DNA from: Candidatus Anaerostipes excrementavium
GTDB taxonomy: Bacteria; Bacillota; Clostridia; Lachnospirales; Lachnospiraceae
Reading direction: 5' to 3'
NCBI GenBank assembly: GCA_019114985.1
Contig: DXEM01000028.1
Location: 1-50,030, forward strand
DNA: 50,030 nucleotides
Position 1 is the first letter of the stretch; each line of letters begins with the position of its first letter. Shown here piece after piece: positions 8,141 to 16,640 of the stretch. The notes beneath the pieces are model-generated. The model was not told the DNA's origin and did no database searches. It saw only the letters and a list, made by a program, of their open reading frames with translations. A program made the translations under genes and the position numbers.

Positions 8141-8545
8141 ATGAAGAAATTCTCAAAAGTACTTGCAGTATGCTCTCTCTGCTCTATTATCTTTCTATCA
8201 ACTGCCGCTCCCGTATCTGCTGCCGATGATTGGGAAGGTTTTGACAGCGTATATATAGGCTTATCTTTTGGATCTTTAGGAAAAGCTACTTTTTACACCT
8301 CTGTTACTCCTAGTGTTGGATCATATTATTCCACCATTTCCATGAAACTTCAACGTTATTCCGGCGGCTCCTGGCACACTCTGACCAGTGGAACCTATGG
8401 TGATACTGGTCTGAATACATACAGTCGTTACTACTACGTAACCAAAGGCTATACTTATCGTGTTCACAGCACTGTTACAATTTACAAATCCAAAGGCGGC
8501 GCAAAGATCAACAGCGACACCTTTACTTACAAACGCAGCTATTAA
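8141..8545 (+). CDS. Small secreted protein of unknown function
   Basis: A 134-residue protein with a clear Sec signal peptide (basic MKKFSK, hydrophobic core, likely cleavage after about residue 27 in PVSA-ADD). The mature part of about 107 residues is rich in Ser, Thr, Tyr and Gly with alternating strand patterns (RYSGGSWHTLTSGTYGD) and probably forms a small beta-sandwich. There are no cysteines in the mature part, no sortase signal and no catalytic motif that I recognise. AAAGGA precedes the ATG. It is a single gene on the strand opposite to its neighbours; I cannot name the function. Confidence 0.7.
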   Translation: MKKFSKVLAVCSLCSIIFLSTAAPVSAADDWEGFDSVYIGLSFGSLGKATFYTSVTPSVGSYYSTISMKLQRYSGGSWHTLTSGTYGDTGLNTYSRYYYVTKGYTYRVHSTVTIYKSKGGAKINSDTFTYKRSY

Positions 8546-8592
8546 TTTGTTTTCCCATGATACTAATAATCTTGTCTATATGAATCCTTACT

Positions 8593-8637
8593 CGTCGTTC
8601 TCTCTAAGGCAGACTTTGTCTGTCTTTTCGACGTTTT
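8593..8637 (+). terminator. Possible terminator of the secreted-protein gene
   Basis: CGTCG (8593-8597) pairs with CGACG (8629-8633), enclosing a second small hairpin CAGAC/GTCTG (8610-8622). TTTT follows at 8634. The stem is short, so this is tentative. Confidence 0.4.
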
Positions 8638-8712
8638 AAGCCAAGAATCTAAAAAATTATAAATTTTTTTCGATTTTGGTTCCCTTTTTTCTGGGTTTTA
8701 AGGTTTATTATA

Positions 8713-8883
8713 TGAGAGGGATTTGAGAAACATATAAATATATGAAACTATTCACAAAGTAATAACAAATATGCCGCCAATCATTACCAAGCCACCACAA
8801 AGAAATATAAAATCAGATTGGAGGCGAAAAAGAACCGATTATTCTTTTTCTGAAATATCTCTTAACTGCTCAAATCCCTCTCA
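8713..8883. mobile_element. MITE-like inverted-repeat element, about 170 bp
   Basis: TGAGAGGGATTTGAG at 8713-8727 is perfectly inverted at 8869-8883, and weaker pairing extends outward. Inside, GCCGCCAATC near 8772 pairs with GATTGGAGGC near 8817 (one mismatch), and GAAAAAGAA pairs with TTCTTTTTC. The nested symmetry and size fit a miniature inverted-repeat element or a structured RNA. No transposase gene or certain target duplication is visible. Confidence 0.4.
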
Positions 8884-8949
8884 CATTTTATGATATCGAC
8901 TTCTTCATAATATGTAAAGCGAACCTTCTAATTTCCTTCTCTGCCTTTC

Positions 8950-9786
8950 CTAGATGATATGATATTCTTTCAATAGCTTGTCATAATATTCTGCATCTAC
9001 TTGAATTCGCTTCATCTCTTCCATTTTATTTTCTTTCATAAGAATTTCGACTAATTGAAATGTCTGCTCTTTTCCAATTTCCTTTCCTTCTTCCTCAATT
9101 CGATCCAGTAATTTACTGCTCATAATTTGATCCTCCTTCGGTATCCTTAATTTTAAAAATCGTTCATCTTTAGCAAATACAGACATAAATTTTAACACAG
9201 CGTCTACATGCCGTATTGGTTTTTGATTTCCATGATACTCTTCTTTTTTTCTTTGTTTTACAAAGAATTCTGCTACAATGCCAAAATCACTTTGAAACAT
9301 CGATATCTGTTCTTCTGTCAGAAAAGCAATCTCAAATACATGAAGCTTGTAATCATTTCCCTGCAGCTTTCCTATCTGAGGAATGCGTTCTTTTAGGGAT
9401 CTTGGCTGCTTCCAAGGTTCTTCTCCGAAATATAAGACCACTGTCATAACCTGAGATCTTTCACTTTCCTTTTTGTTCAATATCTGTTCCCGGTATGCCG
9501 CACCGTCATAGCTGATCACTCTCAAAGGCATATCTCGGTCAATCTTTGTCTGGTTCTCGATTCCGAGTAAGATTTTGTGACTGCCATTGATCCACACCTT
9601 AAAATTATCTCGTTCCTGTTCATGCAGTTTCTGTCCATCTGCCTTGTATTGAGACCGTACATTGGTCTGATATAGATCTTCTTCTCTCACTCTCCTCTCT
9701 CCTTGAAAAACAAGTACATTTATAATATCCGCAAAAACGTCCGGATAATCTTCTAATAGTTTCTCGGCCATATCTTTCTGTCCCAT
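8950..9786 (-). CDS. Rpn family PD-(D/E)XK nuclease/transposase-like protein
   Basis: A 278-residue protein of the Rpn/YhgA-like group, often annotated as putative transposase but better regarded as recombination-promoting PD-(D/E)XK nucleases. The N-terminal half carries the nuclease region (ENQTKIDRDMPLRVISYDG), and the C-terminal tail is a charged helix (EEEGKEIGKEQTFQLVEILMKENKMEEMKRI) typical of the family. The start at 9786 follows AAGGAGG; the open frame continues upstream to 9897 without a second ribosome binding site. No insertion-sequence ends flank it. It lies in the accessory stretch and was probably acquired. Confidence 0.8.
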   Translation of the reverse strand: MGQKDMAEKLLEDYPDVFADIINVLVFQGERRVREEDLYQTNVRSQYKADGQKLHEQERDNFKVWINGSHKILLGIENQTKIDRDMPLRVISYDGAAYREQILNKKESERSQVMTVVLYFGEEPWKQPRSLKERIPQIGKLQGNDYKLHVFEIAFLTEEQISMFQSDFGIVAEFFVKQRKKEEYHGNQKPIRHVDAVLKFMSVFAKDERFLKLRIPKEDQIMSSKLLDRIEEEGKEIGKEQTFQLVEILMKENKMEEMKRIQVDAEYYDKLLKEYHII

Positions 9787-10106
9787 ATGGAATTCCTCCT
9801 TCTTGTTATACAGAATTCTCGGAGGCCTCCGTTTCTCTGTATCTATTCTGTTCTTAATACACATTGAAATTCTGACGGAACCGTCTCTCTGATTCATAGA
9901 ATCTTACATATATGATTGATTGGATGTGATAGATACAGGATAACACATTTTCCATATTTTTACAATACTGTTATTGCTATTATATATATTTATTATATAT
10001 GATTCTATCCCATACCGCAATTAATTTGTATATTTTATAAACTATTTATTTTCAGGCACAGAAAAGCCGGAGTGTAGAAACCCCGGCCTTCCTGCTGGCT
10101 GACACT
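9787..10106. other. 320-bp intergenic stretch, no gene seen
   Basis: Very AT-rich, with runs of alternating TATATA around 9980-10000. It should hold the promoter of the leftward Rpn-type gene and contains the terminator of the dUTPase gene near 10060-10088. No other feature could be supported. Confidence 0.6.
10060..10088 (-). terminator. Terminator downstream of dut
   Basis: On the minus strand a 7-bp GC-rich stem (10081-10087 with 10066-10072, one G-U pair) is followed by TTTT, 19 bases after the dUTPase stop. Confidence 0.7.
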
Positions 10107-10625
10107 TTAAGTGATCTTTGTGGTACTTCCAAATCCACCATTGCGTACGCCTTCTTCCTCATCGTCTCGCGTTATCCCAAAAGGAAGAAAAATGCCCTGG
10201 ACAATACCGTTTCCCTGTTTTACCGTTACCGTCCGGTTCTCATTGGTGTCATTGGTTAACTTCACAAAGATGTGTCCTTCGTTATCCGAAAAATAATAGT
10301 CGCTGTCGATAATACCGACAGTATTGTTCATCTGAAGCCGATATTTGAATCCCAGTCCGCTTCTCGGAAAGATGCACAGCACCCATCCTTCTTCCATGGA
10401 TGCTCGAATCCCTGTCGGAATCTTCAGCGTCTCTCCCGGTTTCAATTCAAAATCAATCGGGCTGAAAAAATCATAGCCGGCGGATCCTTTTGTCGCTCTG
10501 CGCGGCAGCATGATGCTTTCATAAATCTGTCTTGCCTCTTCCGAAGACGTCTCCGGAAATGTGTCTTCCCAACTCTCCTTGAACTGGTCAAAACTTACTT
10601 TGTAAAATTGTGCGATTCGATTCAT
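10107..10625 (-). CDS. dut: dUTP diphosphatase (trimeric type)
   Basis: A 172-residue deoxyuridine triphosphatase, which hydrolyses dUTP to dUMP and pyrophosphate, limiting uracil in DNA and supplying dUMP. All five trimeric-dUTPase motifs are visible: GSAGYDF (47-53), PRSGLG (87-92), NTVGIIDSDYY (101-111, with the catalytic Asp), QGIFLPF (143-149) and RNGGFGST (161-168). An extra N-terminal segment of about 40 residues precedes motif 1, longer than in the E. coli enzyme. It lies 67 bases after the deacetylase gene, with a terminator behind it. Confidence 0.92.
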   Translation of the reverse strand: MNRIAQFYKVSFDQFKESWEDTFPETSSEEARQIYESIMLPRRATKGSAGYDFFSPIDFELKPGETLKIPTGIRASMEEGWVLCIFPRSGLGFKYRLQMNNTVGIIDSDYYFSDNEGHIFVKLTNDTNENRTVTVKQGNGIVQGIFLPFGITRDDEEEGVRNGGFGSTTKIT

Positions 10626-10692
10626 GCCAGCTTATTTAACCTCTTTCGTATATATTTTCTTTTCTTTATTCTATCAGACAAATTCTCTTCTT

Positions 10693-11514
10693 TCAATAGT
10701 TCGGCAGCTTTTTCAAAGAAAGAAATTCAAATCCTTTTTTTCTCAGCTGCTTGATTACATCTTCTAATGCTTCTGCATTTGATTGAGAAACGTTATGAAG
10801 AAGAGGGATTGCCCCATTATGGGCATACTCATTAAAGTGTTTTATAACAAATTCTTTTCCTGGCTGATCATCAACTTTAAAATCTACATAGGCCATGCTC
10901 CAAAAAATCGTTTTATATCCTAACTTCTTGGTTAAAGCAAGGCTCTCTTCACTATACTCTCCCATTGGCGGACGGATGAACTGATCCATCTCATAACCGG
11001 TAGCTTCCTTACAGTATTCCGCACAATCGAGAATTTCCTGTTTATTATCCCGATCGGAAAGTGACGGCATGCTTTTATGATGTACTGTGTGATTTCCTAC
11101 CACATGCCCTTCTTTCTTCATTCGTTTGACCAAATCCGGATTTTCCCGTATAAAAGGTTTGGTCACAAAAAAGGCGGCCGTCGCTTTTTGTTTTTTCAAG
11201 ATGTCCAGGATCTTCGGCGTAAAGCCATTTTCATAACCACAGTCAAACGTTAGGTAAATACATTTCTTTTTCTTAGAGACTTTTGGGTCTATATAATATG
11301 CATCATATTTTGACAGATCGACATGATCCGAAACCTCCGGCGGCTGATTTCCTTCTCGCCGTTTTAACCACCAGCTTTCCTTCCCCTGTGACAAAGTCTC
11401 TGCCGTTTCTTCCTGCGTCGATTCCGATCCTTCTTTTTTCACATCTGTCCTGCCGCATCCGCAGAGCATTATGGCCATGACCACAATCATAAGCTTACTA
11501 ATCCAATGCTTCAT
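10693..11514 (-). CDS. PdaA-like polysaccharide deacetylase lipoprotein
   Basis: A 273-residue NodB-type deacetylase most like PdaA, which makes muramic delta-lactam in the spore cortex. A lipoprotein signal is present (lipobox L-C-G-C with Cys20). The catalytic domain covers about 85-265: motif 1 TFDCGYE (89-95), where the usual second Asp is Cys as in the PdaA group's variable position; motif 2 HTVHH (142-146, metal-binding histidines); and motif 3 RPPMGEYS (181-188). The terminal motif contains LLHNVS, supplying the late His. The gene lies 47 bases after a membrane-protein gene. A general peptidoglycan deacetylase role cannot be excluded. Confidence 0.85.
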   Translation of the reverse strand: MKHWISKLMIVVMAIMLCGCGRTDVKKEGSESTQEETAETLSQGKESWWLKRREGNQPPEVSDHVDLSKYDAYYIDPKVSKKKKCIYLTFDCGYENGFTPKILDILKKQKATAAFFVTKPFIRENPDLVKRMKKEGHVVGNHTVHHKSMPSLSDRDNKQEILDCAEYCKEATGYEMDQFIRPPMGEYSEESLALTKKLGYKTIFWSMAYVDFKVDDQPGKEFVIKHFNEYAHNGAIPLLHNVSQSNAEALEDVIKQLRKKGFEFLSLKKLPNY

Positions 11515-11561
11515 TCTCCATCTTCCAGCCTTTTTTTATATTTTATGAAGCATTTTTTCAT

Positions 11562-12251
11562 TTATAAGTCATTTATAAAATCTTTTAGAGTCTGTATGTC
11601 TTCTCTCGTCAGCTCCAGCTCCTTTGCACTGGCAATCTGTTCCCAATGATCTCTGATCTGCTCCGTTTCTTTTTTCTCGGTCTTCATGTTCTCTTTCTGC
11701 TTCTTTTGCTGCTGATCATGCTTTTCCTTCTTTTTCAAAGATTTATTGACACGGTTTGGCAGTACATTCTCCAGAAAATTCACAAGATTGGTATGAATCA
11801 TTTTTTTCATATGCTCCGGCTGGAACAGCCCATCGATTAAAAATACCATCAGTCCTATCATCGCACTGATCATTAAACTCCGAAGCCATAGAAAAATATC
11901 TTCTGACCGCAAAATACCTCTGGCTGCCCCGGCACATCCCAGGAGCATACACAGAATCCCGCACAAACCCGGGATCTGTTCCCAAAATGTAATCGATATC
12001 CCCAGCAGCTTATGGTTTTCAAAATACTTATCCACAATACAGGCAGTGTTATGTACATCGGCATCCAACTGATAATAATTTTCAAATTTCTTTTTTAGGA
12101 CTCCAATCCACCGTCTTTGGGGCTTGTCCATATTTTCAGATGCCCTCAAAAGTCGGCGATAGCTCCTCCAAACGATAATTTTTGCCAGAATCGCTATAAC
12201 AAGCGATGTGATCAGTCCCTGCACGAAAAAAGTTTCTCTTAAGATCTCCAT
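11562..12251 (-). CDS. Hypothetical membrane protein with coiled C-terminus
   Basis: A 229-residue protein with an N-terminal membrane helix (about 10-28), two central helices (about 92-112 and 122-140) and a highly charged, Lys/Glu/Gln-rich C-terminal tail (about 165-229) likely to be helical or coiled. The arrangement is loosely like MotA/TolQ-type proteins, but no signature motif is present. I do not recognise the family. ATG at 12251 has AAGGAGAG at eight bases; the ATG two codons upstream (12257) is too close to it. It may be co-transcribed with the PdaA-like gene 47 bases downstream. Confidence 0.6.
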   Translation of the reverse strand: MEILRETFFVQGLITSLVIAILAKIIVWRSYRRLLRASENMDKPQRRWIGVLKKKFENYYQLDADVHNTACIVDKYFENHKLLGISITFWEQIPGLCGILCMLLGCAGAARGILRSEDIFLWLRSLMISAMIGLMVFLIDGLFQPEHMKKMIHTNLVNFLENVLPNRVNKSLKKKEKHDQQQKKQKENMKTEKKETEQIRDHWEQIASAKELELTREDIQTLKDFINDL

Positions 12252-12336
12252 TTTCATCTCTCCTTTTATTATCTTTTTCTATCATTATAAAATCATCGAT
12301 GAGAGAACTTAAGAAAAACCATCTTACAAAGTTTGA

Positions 12337-13032
12337 CTATTCTTTGTCTAATATTCCGAGAACGAGCCGAACAATATGCAAAATTGCCATCTTTTCGAAT
12401 TCTTCATAGTTTCCTATTGCCTCCTGATCCGCTTTGTCGGAAATTGCGCGTACAATTAAAAACGGAATCTGATTTAAGTATGCTGCCTGCGCCATAGCGG
12501 CCCCTTCCATTTCCGCACAGTATCCATGGAACCTCTCAATCAATTCATGCTTTTTATCATTATCGGAAATAAATTGATCTCCGCTGACAACTCTTCCGGT
12601 AAAACACTGGATATCCGGATTTACCTCGCTGCAAACTTCTTTGGCTGTCTTTATCATTTCCTGATCTGCCTCGAAAACGGATACTTCCATTCTCGGTATA
12701 ATTCCCGGCTCATATCCAAATCCTGTCGCATCCATATCATGCTGCAAAGCGTCGGATGAAATAACGATATCACCCACTTCAATATCTTTGTATAATCCTC
12801 CGGCAACCCCTGTATTGATCAAATGGCTAACATCAAACCGATCAATCAGGATCTGTGTACATACCGCCATATTTACCTTCCCGATTCCGCTTTGCACAAC
12901 GACTGCCTTCTTCTTCCTGAGTGTTCCCTTATAAAATACCATCCCGGCAATCTTCAGTTCCTCTTTCTTCGTCATTTCGTCAATCAGCATGCTGACTTCT
13001 TCTTCCATTGCTCCAATAATACCAATGATCAT
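12337..13032 (-). CDS. mtnN: 5'-methylthioadenosine/S-adenosylhomocysteine nucleosidase
   Basis: A 231-residue nucleosidase that cleaves adenine from methylthioadenosine and S-adenosylhomocysteine, feeding methionine salvage and the activated methyl cycle. Seen are the N-terminal IIGAMEEEV with the catalytic Glu, GVAGG (purine phosphorylase-type loop), the substrate-binding MEGAA segment, and the late ISDKAD with the catalytic Asp. Length is normal for the family. The start at 13032 is chosen because family members begin MxIGIIGAM; the open frame extends 13 codons upstream. A terminator (13124-13164) separates it from the PTS gene, so it is probably expressed on its own. Confidence 0.92.
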   Translation of the reverse strand: MIIGIIGAMEEEVSMLIDEMTKKEELKIAGMVFYKGTLRKKKAVVVQSGIGKVNMAVCTQILIDRFDVSHLINTGVAGGLYKDIEVGDIVISSDALQHDMDATGFGYEPGIIPRMEVSVFEADQEMIKTAKEVCSEVNPDIQCFTGRVVSGDQFISDNDKKHELIERFHGYCAEMEGAAMAQAAYLNQIPFLIVRAISDKADQEAIGNYEEFEKMAILHIVRLVLGILDKE

Positions 13033-13123
13033 AATCCTTTCTTCCTCCTGCTTTTTCTTTTTTGTCAGCATATCACAATCCTGCGGGAACCGTCTATCTT
13101 CTCATGTAAATTCTCTTGATTTT

Positions 13124-13164
13124 TTCAAAAAAACAGCCGGAAATCTTTCTTTGATCTCCGGCTG
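13124..13164 (-). terminator. Terminator downstream of the PTS IIA gene
   Basis: On the minus strand an 8-bp stem (13157-13164 with 13134-13141) and a 15-base loop are followed by seven T. It lies directly after the IIA stop codon. Confidence 0.85.
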
Positions 13165-13179
13165 CTTTCATCTTAAAAT

Positions 13180-13611
13180 TTATACATCTGATAAAATCTT
13201 CATTACTACATCTTTGCTTGCCGCTGTACGCAGCTGTTCTACTTTGTCCATATCCGAGCATGTAATTGCAAGCTTTGCGAGAATATCCAAATGTTCATCG
13301 TTAACTCCCGCAATTCCGATTACAATGAAAGCTTTTTTCCCTTCTCCAAAATCAATGCCGTCCGGTACCTGGATAAAAGAAACACCGGAAGCTTTAATAT
13401 ATTTTTCAGAGCCTGCGACTCCGTGAGGGATTGCGACTCCGTTTCCGATATAAACAGAAACTTTCTCGTCCCTCTCAATCATTGCGTCGATATATTCCGG
13501 ATCAACACAGCCGCGATCTTCAAGCATCTTTCCTGCTTTGCGGATTGCTGCGATTTTGTCCTCAAAGGACTGGTTCAATAAGATACTGTTTTCATCAAAT
13601 ACATTGCTCAT
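13180..13611 (-). CDS. Orphan PTS sugar IIA component, mannitol/fructose type
   Basis: A 143-residue EIIA of the MtlF/fructose-mannitol family. The phosphorylated histidine is His63 in GNGVAIPHGV. It receives phosphate from HPr and passes it to a IIB domain. No IIB, IIC or polyol dehydrogenase gene is adjacent, so its partner must be encoded elsewhere; it might act on an IIBC permease or on a PRD regulator. ATG at 13611 has GAGG at eight bases and is preferred over GTG at 13620, which overlaps the ribosome binding site. A terminator follows directly. Confidence 0.88.
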   Translation of the reverse strand: MSNVFDENSILLNQSFEDKIAAIRKAGKMLEDRGCVDPEYIDAMIERDEKVSVYIGNGVAIPHGVAGSEKYIKASGVSFIQVPDGIDFGEGKKAFIVIGIAGVNDEHLDILAKLAITCSDMDKVEQLRTAASKDVVMKILSDV

Positions 13612-13769
13612 ATGCTGCACCTCGTACTGTTATAATTTTATCCTGTTTTTCTTTGTTTTCATTGTATCATGGGCTGTCCGCCCAAACTACAAAAAGCACT
13701 GATAGATTTGTCAAATTTCCTGCTGACAATTTTTTCTTTTGGAAAGTTTCTATCAAAATTTTAGATTTG

Positions 13770-13778
13770 TGCTATAAT
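13770..13778 (+). promoter_or_regulatory. Extended -10 promoter of TSCPD-murG
   Basis: TGC followed by a perfect TATAAT (13773-13778) gives an extended -10; no good -35 lies at 16-18 bases. The leader to the ATG at 13882 would be about 97 bases. Confidence 0.5.
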
Positions 13779-13881
13779 AGTGAAATAACCTTTACCAAAA
13801 AACGGATAATTGCAGGTCTTTTCCCATGATCTGCAGCTTCTATAAAAGAAATTTTATCATTTACATCAGGAGGAAAAGAAT

Positions 13882-14127
13882 ATGATATATAAAACGCAAG
13901 GTACATGTTCCAGTGCCATTGAATTTGAAGTTGAAGACGGAATCCTAACAGATATTAAGTTTGTCGGCGGATGTCAGGGGAACACAACCGGCGTTGCTGC
14001 ATTGGCAAAGGGGCTTCCTGTGGAAGAAGTCATTGACAAACTTTCCGGCATCCAATGCGGATTTCGCGGAACTTCCTGTCCGGATCAGCTTTCTAAAGCT
14101 TTAAAGCAATATATAGAGAATCAATAA
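13882..14127 (+). CDS. TIGR03905-like TSCPD domain protein
   Basis: An 81-residue single-domain protein with the TSCPD motif (here GTSCPDQL near residues 62-69) and conserved Cys in GTCSS and GGCQGN. The domain also occurs at the C-terminus of B12-dependent ribonucleotide reductases and as free-standing proteins in Clostridia; the Cys pattern suggests metal or thiol chemistry, but the function is not established. AGGAGG precedes the ATG. It is the first gene of a two-gene unit with murG, 18 bases downstream. Confidence 0.85.
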   Translation: MIYKTQGTCSSAIEFEVEDGILTDIKFVGGCQGNTTGVAALAKGLPVEEVIDKLSGIQCGFRGTSCPDQLSKALKQYIENQ

Positions 14128-14145
14128 TTAGGGAGGGGAAAGAAA

Positions 14146-15219
14146 ATGAAACGAATCATTTTGACCGGAGGAGGTACAGCAGGCCATGTAACGCCTAATA
14201 TGGCCCTTGTCCCAAGATTAATCGATGAAGGATATGATATCGCCTACATCGGTTCCTATGACGGAATGGAGCGTAAACTGATTGACGATATCGGGGTACC
14301 TTATTACGGAATCTCTTCCGGAAAACTCCGCCGTTATTTTGATTTAAAAAACTTCAGCGATCCTTTCCGCGTCGTCAAAGGATACTTCGAAGCTAAGAAA
14401 ATATTAAAAAAACTGCGGCCGAATGTGGTTTTTTCCAAAGGAGGATTTGTTACCGTTCCTGTGGTAATTGCAGCCAAGAAACTGCATATCCCGGTTATTA
14501 TTCATGAATCGGATATGACACCTGGTCTTGCGAATAAACTGAGCATACCTAGCGCCAGCAAAGTCTGCTGCAACTTCCCTGAGACCATTGATCATCTCCC
14601 GGAGGGGAAAGCGGTCTTGACCGGATCACCGATCCGCCAGGAGCTGTTCCAGGGCAAAAAAGAAACCGGGCTCCGTTTATGCGGTTTTCAGCCTAACAAA
14701 CCGGTTCTGTTGGTTATTGGTGGAAGTTTAGGCTCTGTGGCAATCAACACGGCAATCCGCAATAATCTGGATCAGCTGCTTGCCAAGTATCAAATCATTC
14801 ACTTATGCGGCAAGGGCAATTTGGATCAGTCACTGGAAGGCAGAGAAGGATATCGTCAATTCGAATATGTAAAAAAAGAATTGAAGCATTATTTTGCCTG
14901 TGCTGACATTATTGTATCCCGTGCAGGAGCCAATGCAATCTGTGAACTTTTAGCTCTTAGGAAGCCGAATATCTTAATTCCATTAGGATTAAATGCAAGC
15001 CGAGGAGACCAGATTCTGAATGCGAAATCTTTTGAAAAACAAGGATACAGCTATGTCCTTCCGGAAGAAGAAGTGACCGGAGAGAGTCTCTTAAATGCAG
15101 TTGATACGGTATACAGTCAACGTGAAAAATATGTAGAAGCAATGAAAAAAAGCCAGCTGGCAAACCCGATCGAAACCATCGTGAATCTTGCCAACCGGCT
15201 GATATCTGAAAAACACTAA
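14146..15219 (+). CDS. murG: UDP-GlcNAc:lipid I GlcNAc transferase MurG
   Basis: A 357-residue GT28 glycosyltransferase that converts lipid I to lipid II on the cytoplasmic face of the membrane. Seen are the N-terminal GGGTAGHV (8-15), [23 protein letters not shown], the second-domain GGSLGS, and [13 protein letters not shown] of the UDP-sugar-binding region. Length is typical. It is away from a division/cell-wall cluster and is instead paired with the TSCPD gene. GGAGGGGAAAG precedes the ATG. A strong terminator follows. Confidence 0.92.
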   Translation: MKRIILTGGGTAGHVTPNMALVPRLIDEGYDIAYIGSYDGMERKLIDDIGVPYYGISSGKLRRYFDLKNFSDPFRVVKGYFEAKKILKKLRPNVVFSKGGFVTVPVVIAAKKLHIPVIIHESDMTPGLANKLSIPSASKVCCNFPETIDHLPEGKAVLTGSPIRQELFQGKKETGLRLCGFQPNKPVLLVIGGSLGSVAINTAIRNNLDQLLAKYQIIHLCGKGNLDQSLEGREGYRQFEYVKKELKHYFACADIIVSRAGANAICELLALRKPNILIPLGLNASRGDQILNAKSFEKQGYSYVLPEEEVTGESLLNAVDTVYSQREKYVEAMKKSQLANPIETIVNLANRLISEKH

Positions 15220-15234
15220 TATTCCTTTTAAAGC

Positions 15235-15280
15235 GCTTACAAGCCACAGTTTTTAATTCCTGCGGCTTGTAAGCTTTTTT
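15235..15280 (+). terminator. Terminator after murG
   Basis: An 11-bp perfect outer stem (15235-15245 with 15264-15274) with a larger loop is followed by six T. It overlaps the end of the convergent diguanylate cyclase gene. Confidence 0.88.
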
Positions 15281-16616
15281 ATTTATTCATAACCGAAATA
15301 TCATTCCAATAGCGATACTGATTCCTTCCTTTCTTTTTGCACACATACAGCGCCTGATCTGCTCTTTTTAAGAATTTGCCATAATCCATCGCATCTTCCT
15401 CTATCATATAAATCCCAATGCTGCATGTAAATCCATTCATTTTCGTGTTCTTTAATAATTGACATATTGTTTCCAGTCTTTGATCCAAAATTTTTCTAGG
15501 CATATGCTTGATAAATACAATAAATTCGTCTCCGCCAAATCTCCCTATATAATCACTCTTACGAAACGCTTCCAACAGAATCACCGCAAACTTTTTTAAC
15601 ACCATATCGCCTTCCTGATGCCCTCTGGTATCATTAATCGTTTTAAAATGATCAATGTCAAACAAAAGCAGGGCACAGCCTTTTATATCTGATTCTTCCG
15701 CAAAACGATAAACAGACGCTTCAAATTTTCTTCGATTCATTACATTCGTCAAAGCATCCATGCTTGCTGCTTTTTCTTGTTCTAAATGTCGTTTTTTATG
15801 ACTGTCGATATCTTTGATATAAAATAATGCATACCGATGTTTTTTCTCTTTTTCCTGAAACACCTGCGTCACCACTTCCATCCAACGATATGAACCGTCT
15901 TTCATCAGTCTTCTCAGTTGGAATGTCCATGTTTTTTCCCCATTTTTAAATCTTTCCTTAACTCTCTCCAGATCCATATTTTGGTTATATCGATCAAAAT
16001 CCTGCTCCATCACAACATTCTTAATATATATTTTTTTCATTTCCTGGAATCCAATGCCTATTTCTTTTCCGATCTTTGCATATTTTCCCCAGATTCCTCC
16101 GCTGTTTTGTATCATGCCTGATTCCAGATCTACTTCCATATATCCGCTGGTTCCGGACAGCATTGCTTGATAAAAATCATTTTTAATCAAACTTCCCATC
16201 TTCCTGCTTACTTTATGTCCATAGCTATTTAATGAATCTTTTAATATTCGATGACAGCCTTCTAGAATCAGACAATCTTCTTTTTCAAGAACTTTGACCC
16301 CAATCCAACTAAACGTATACGGACCTTTTCCCGGGCTATTCCATCGATACTCTATCTCTGTTACATTTCCGAGTATCATTTCCTGAATTCCTTCTTCCAC
16401 ATATCTATAGTATTCCGGGTCAATTCCTTCTTTCCATTTTTGAAAACATTTTTTCCCATCTTCCGTTTCCGTTATGCCAAGGGAGCGATATGTCCTCTCA
16501 TCTCCTTTAAGCTCATATTCCTTTGTATCCGGATGAAGTGTGATCATCCAAAGTCCCATCCGCAAAGCTTCTAAGACTTCTTCTCCCTTAATTTTGTTCA
16601 TTCTTTCTGTCATCAT
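15279..16616 (-). CDS. PAS-GGDEF diguanylate cyclase
   Basis: A 445-residue cytoplasmic protein. The N-terminal half contains PAS-like sensor regions (roughly 15-130 and 160-265, the latter with a PAC-like YRWMEVVTQVF). The C-terminal GGDEF domain (about 275-440) has the intact active-site GGDEF and, five residues before it, an RKSD inhibitory I-site (RxxD). It should make cyclic di-GMP and be feedback-inhibited by it. No membrane segment was seen. Two consecutive ATG codons (16616 and 16613) follow GAGGTG; either could start. It lies 24 bases downstream of the 5-formyl-THF cyclo-ligase gene. Confidence 0.88.
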   Translation of the reverse strand: MMTERMNKIKGEEVLEALRMGLWMITLHPDTKEYELKGDERTYRSLGITETEDGKKCFQKWKEGIDPEYYRYVEEGIQEMILGNVTEIEYRWNSPGKGPYTFSWIGVKVLEKEDCLILEGCHRILKDSLNSYGHKVSRKMGSLIKNDFYQAMLSGTSGYMEVDLESGMIQNSGGIWGKYAKIGKEIGIGFQEMKKIYIKNVVMEQDFDRYNQNMDLERVKERFKNGEKTWTFQLRRLMKDGSYRWMEVVTQVFQEKEKKHRYALFYIKDIDSHKKRHLEQEKAASMDALTNVMNRRKFEASVYRFAEESDIKGCALLLFDIDHFKTINDTRGHQEGDMVLKKFAVILLEAFRKSDYIGRFGGDEFIVFIKHMPRKILDQRLETICQLLKNTKMNGFTCSIGIYMIEEDAMDYGKFLKRADQALYVCKKKGRNQYRYWNDISVMNK

Positions 16617-16640
16617 ATCACCTCTTCATTGATTCCTATT

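Larger units (their letters stand above)
8546..8949. other. 404-bp gene-free stretch with a nested hairpin and an inverted-repeat element
   Basis: No convincing coding sequence was seen. It holds a terminator-like nested hairpin (8593-8637) and an approximately 170-bp element bounded by 15-bp inverted repeats (8713-8883), both listed separately. The remainder is AT-rich without clear signals. Confidence 0.6.

Noticed and set aside
8950-9786. Functional transposon around the Rpn-type gene
   Set aside because: No terminal repeats or target duplications bound the gene, and Rpn proteins are better regarded as nucleases than as transposases. The 15-bp repeats at 8713-8883 lie wholly outside it.
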